Source: Paludibacter propionicigenes WB4
GTDB taxonomy: Bacteria; Bacteroidota; Bacteroidia; Bacteroidales; Paludibacteraceae
Assembly: GCF_000183135.1 (NCBI RefSeq)
Contig: NC_014734.1
Location: 2,728,001-2,792,000, forward strand
DNA length: 64,000 nucleotides
Direction of reading: 5' to 3'
Part shown: positions 63,424 through 64,000 of the stretch, one piece after another
Position numbering within the stretch: position 1 is the first letter of the stretch
Layout of the letters: every line of letters starts with the position of its first letter
Translations under genes and position numbers: made by a program
The notes under the pieces: model-generated
Database searches by the model: none
Told to the model about the DNA's origin: nothing
What the model saw: the letters and a program-made list of their open reading frames with translations, nothing else

Positions 63424-64000
63424 ATGTTTACTCAAGAAGACATAGATTTAATTAGAGTTGTCAAAGATGAAGGTGGCAAAATTTGGGAAAATGAGAAAAT
63501 AAAACCCGTCAAAGATAAAATTAAAAGATATTTTAGAAATAGAAGAAACCAATGTTGTTACTGTCGAAGAGAATTTGTTGGTGAATTTTCAATGGTTATT
63601 GATATAGAACATATTTTGCCTAAGTCTGATATTGATTTTCGTAAATATATGTTTCATCCATATAATTTGAATATCTCTTGTAAAAGATGTAACATGGAAA
63701 TTAAGGGTGCAAATATATCATTTATTACTTCAAGAGAAGATATTCTGTCAAATCCTTTTGAATCGAAAAAATATAAATTTATACATCCTAATTTAGATGA
63801 TTATAAAACTCATATTAATCTAATAGTACAAATAAATGACGACATTAAACTTATCAAATATAATGTGTTGACAAATGGTAAAGGTCAGTATACATATGAT
63901 TATTTTGAGTTGAAAAATCTTGAAATTGATCAGGTTAATGAAGCACAAGGAATTCTTGAAACTAAAATAAGTAATGATTTTTCCGATGAAGTTCAAAAAG
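63424..64000 (+). CDS. HNH endonuclease (PtuB-like), C-terminus cut by window edge
   Basis: Translated from the ATG at 63424, 192 residues are visible. CCYC (44-47), IEHILPKS with H63, and C86/C89 in SCKRCN form the zinc-supported HNH core typical of defence nucleases. Four bases separate it from the ATPase gene. Its full length, and whether more genes follow, cannot be seen. Confidence 0.85.
   Translation, partial: MFTQEDIDLIRVVKDEGGKIWENEKIKPVKDKIKRYFRNRRNQCCYCRREFVGEFSMVIDIEHILPKSDIDFRKYMFHPYNLNISCKRCNMEIKGANISFITSREDILSNPFESKKYKFIHPNLDDYKTHINLIVQINDDIKLIKYNVLTNGKGQYTYDYFELKNLEIDQVNEAQGILETKISNDFSDEVQK

Noticed and set aside
62178-64000. Plain Septu system
   Set aside because: The ATPase-HNH pair fits, but three further genes are translationally coupled upstream, and the identity of the pair as PtuA/PtuB was not testable here.

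Overview
The window comes from a member of the Bacteroidota, most likely Bacteroidales; a Paludibacter- or Dysgonomonas-like relative would fit, but the genus is a guess. The signs are the TAnnTTTG -7 promoter element (usually TATCTTTG) in front of many genes, lipoprotein and CarboxypepD_reg/OMP_b-brl families typical of the phylum, a PafA-type phosphatase, and a moderate GC of roughly 40%. No rRNA, insertion sequence, integrase or CRISPR array was seen.

Layout. 1-13,900: mostly core genes: a ferredoxin-nitroreductase fusion cut by the window edge, a secreted low-complexity protein, cvpA, rnhB, a TamL-like Omp85 lipoprotein, a TrmH-type RNA methyltransferase, a large outer-membrane barrel, pyk, aroQ, a SemiSWEET, and a secreted endonuclease/phosphatase-fold protein. 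14,100-22,300: a periplasmic sugar-binding lipoprotein, then a tight operon (DUF58, MoxR, DUF4350, DUF4129, membrane protein, SpoIIM-like) with an RDD gene diverging from it. 22,350-23,750: three small AT-rich lipoprotein genes. 23,978-29,600: a one-direction redox/stress cluster (two aldo-keto reductases, VOC protein, flavodoxin-like reductase, MFS exporter, AraC regulator). 29,700-41,780: pafA, corA, zwf-pgl with a Coq4-signature membrane protein, HAD hydrolase, TerB-DnaJ protein, cysS, a lone AAA ATPase, rbfA, and a LolC/E-type permease. 41,900-49,700: an L-fucose locus (LacI regulator, FucU mutarotase, Zn dehydrogenase, aldo-keto reductase, GH29 fucosidase, FucP, mutarotase-like protein) with two matching LacI-type palindromes. 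49,885-52,256: lpdA, tRNA-Gly, tRNA-Leu, and a GIY-YIG gene sitting exactly between two copies of the tRNA-Leu 3' half, followed by a cassette of six hairpins. 52,257-59,450: a VWA protein, an ECF sigma factor and a membrane protein that share an unusual motif; a LuxR-type regulator; a regularly spaced array of six palindromes; a fibronectin-III-like protein; and a small Cys-rich secreted protein.

59,641 to the right edge: the strongest candidate for an undescribed system. Five tightly overlapping, very AT-rich genes encode a DUF4747-like protein, a four-helix membrane protein, an NdpA/YejK-type nucleoid-associated protein, an SMC/ABC-type AAA ATPase and an HNH nuclease (cut by the window edge). 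The last two resemble the ATPase-HNH pair of Septu-type anti-phage systems; the first three are not part of any system I recognise. All functional statements are read from motifs by eye; no database search was possible.
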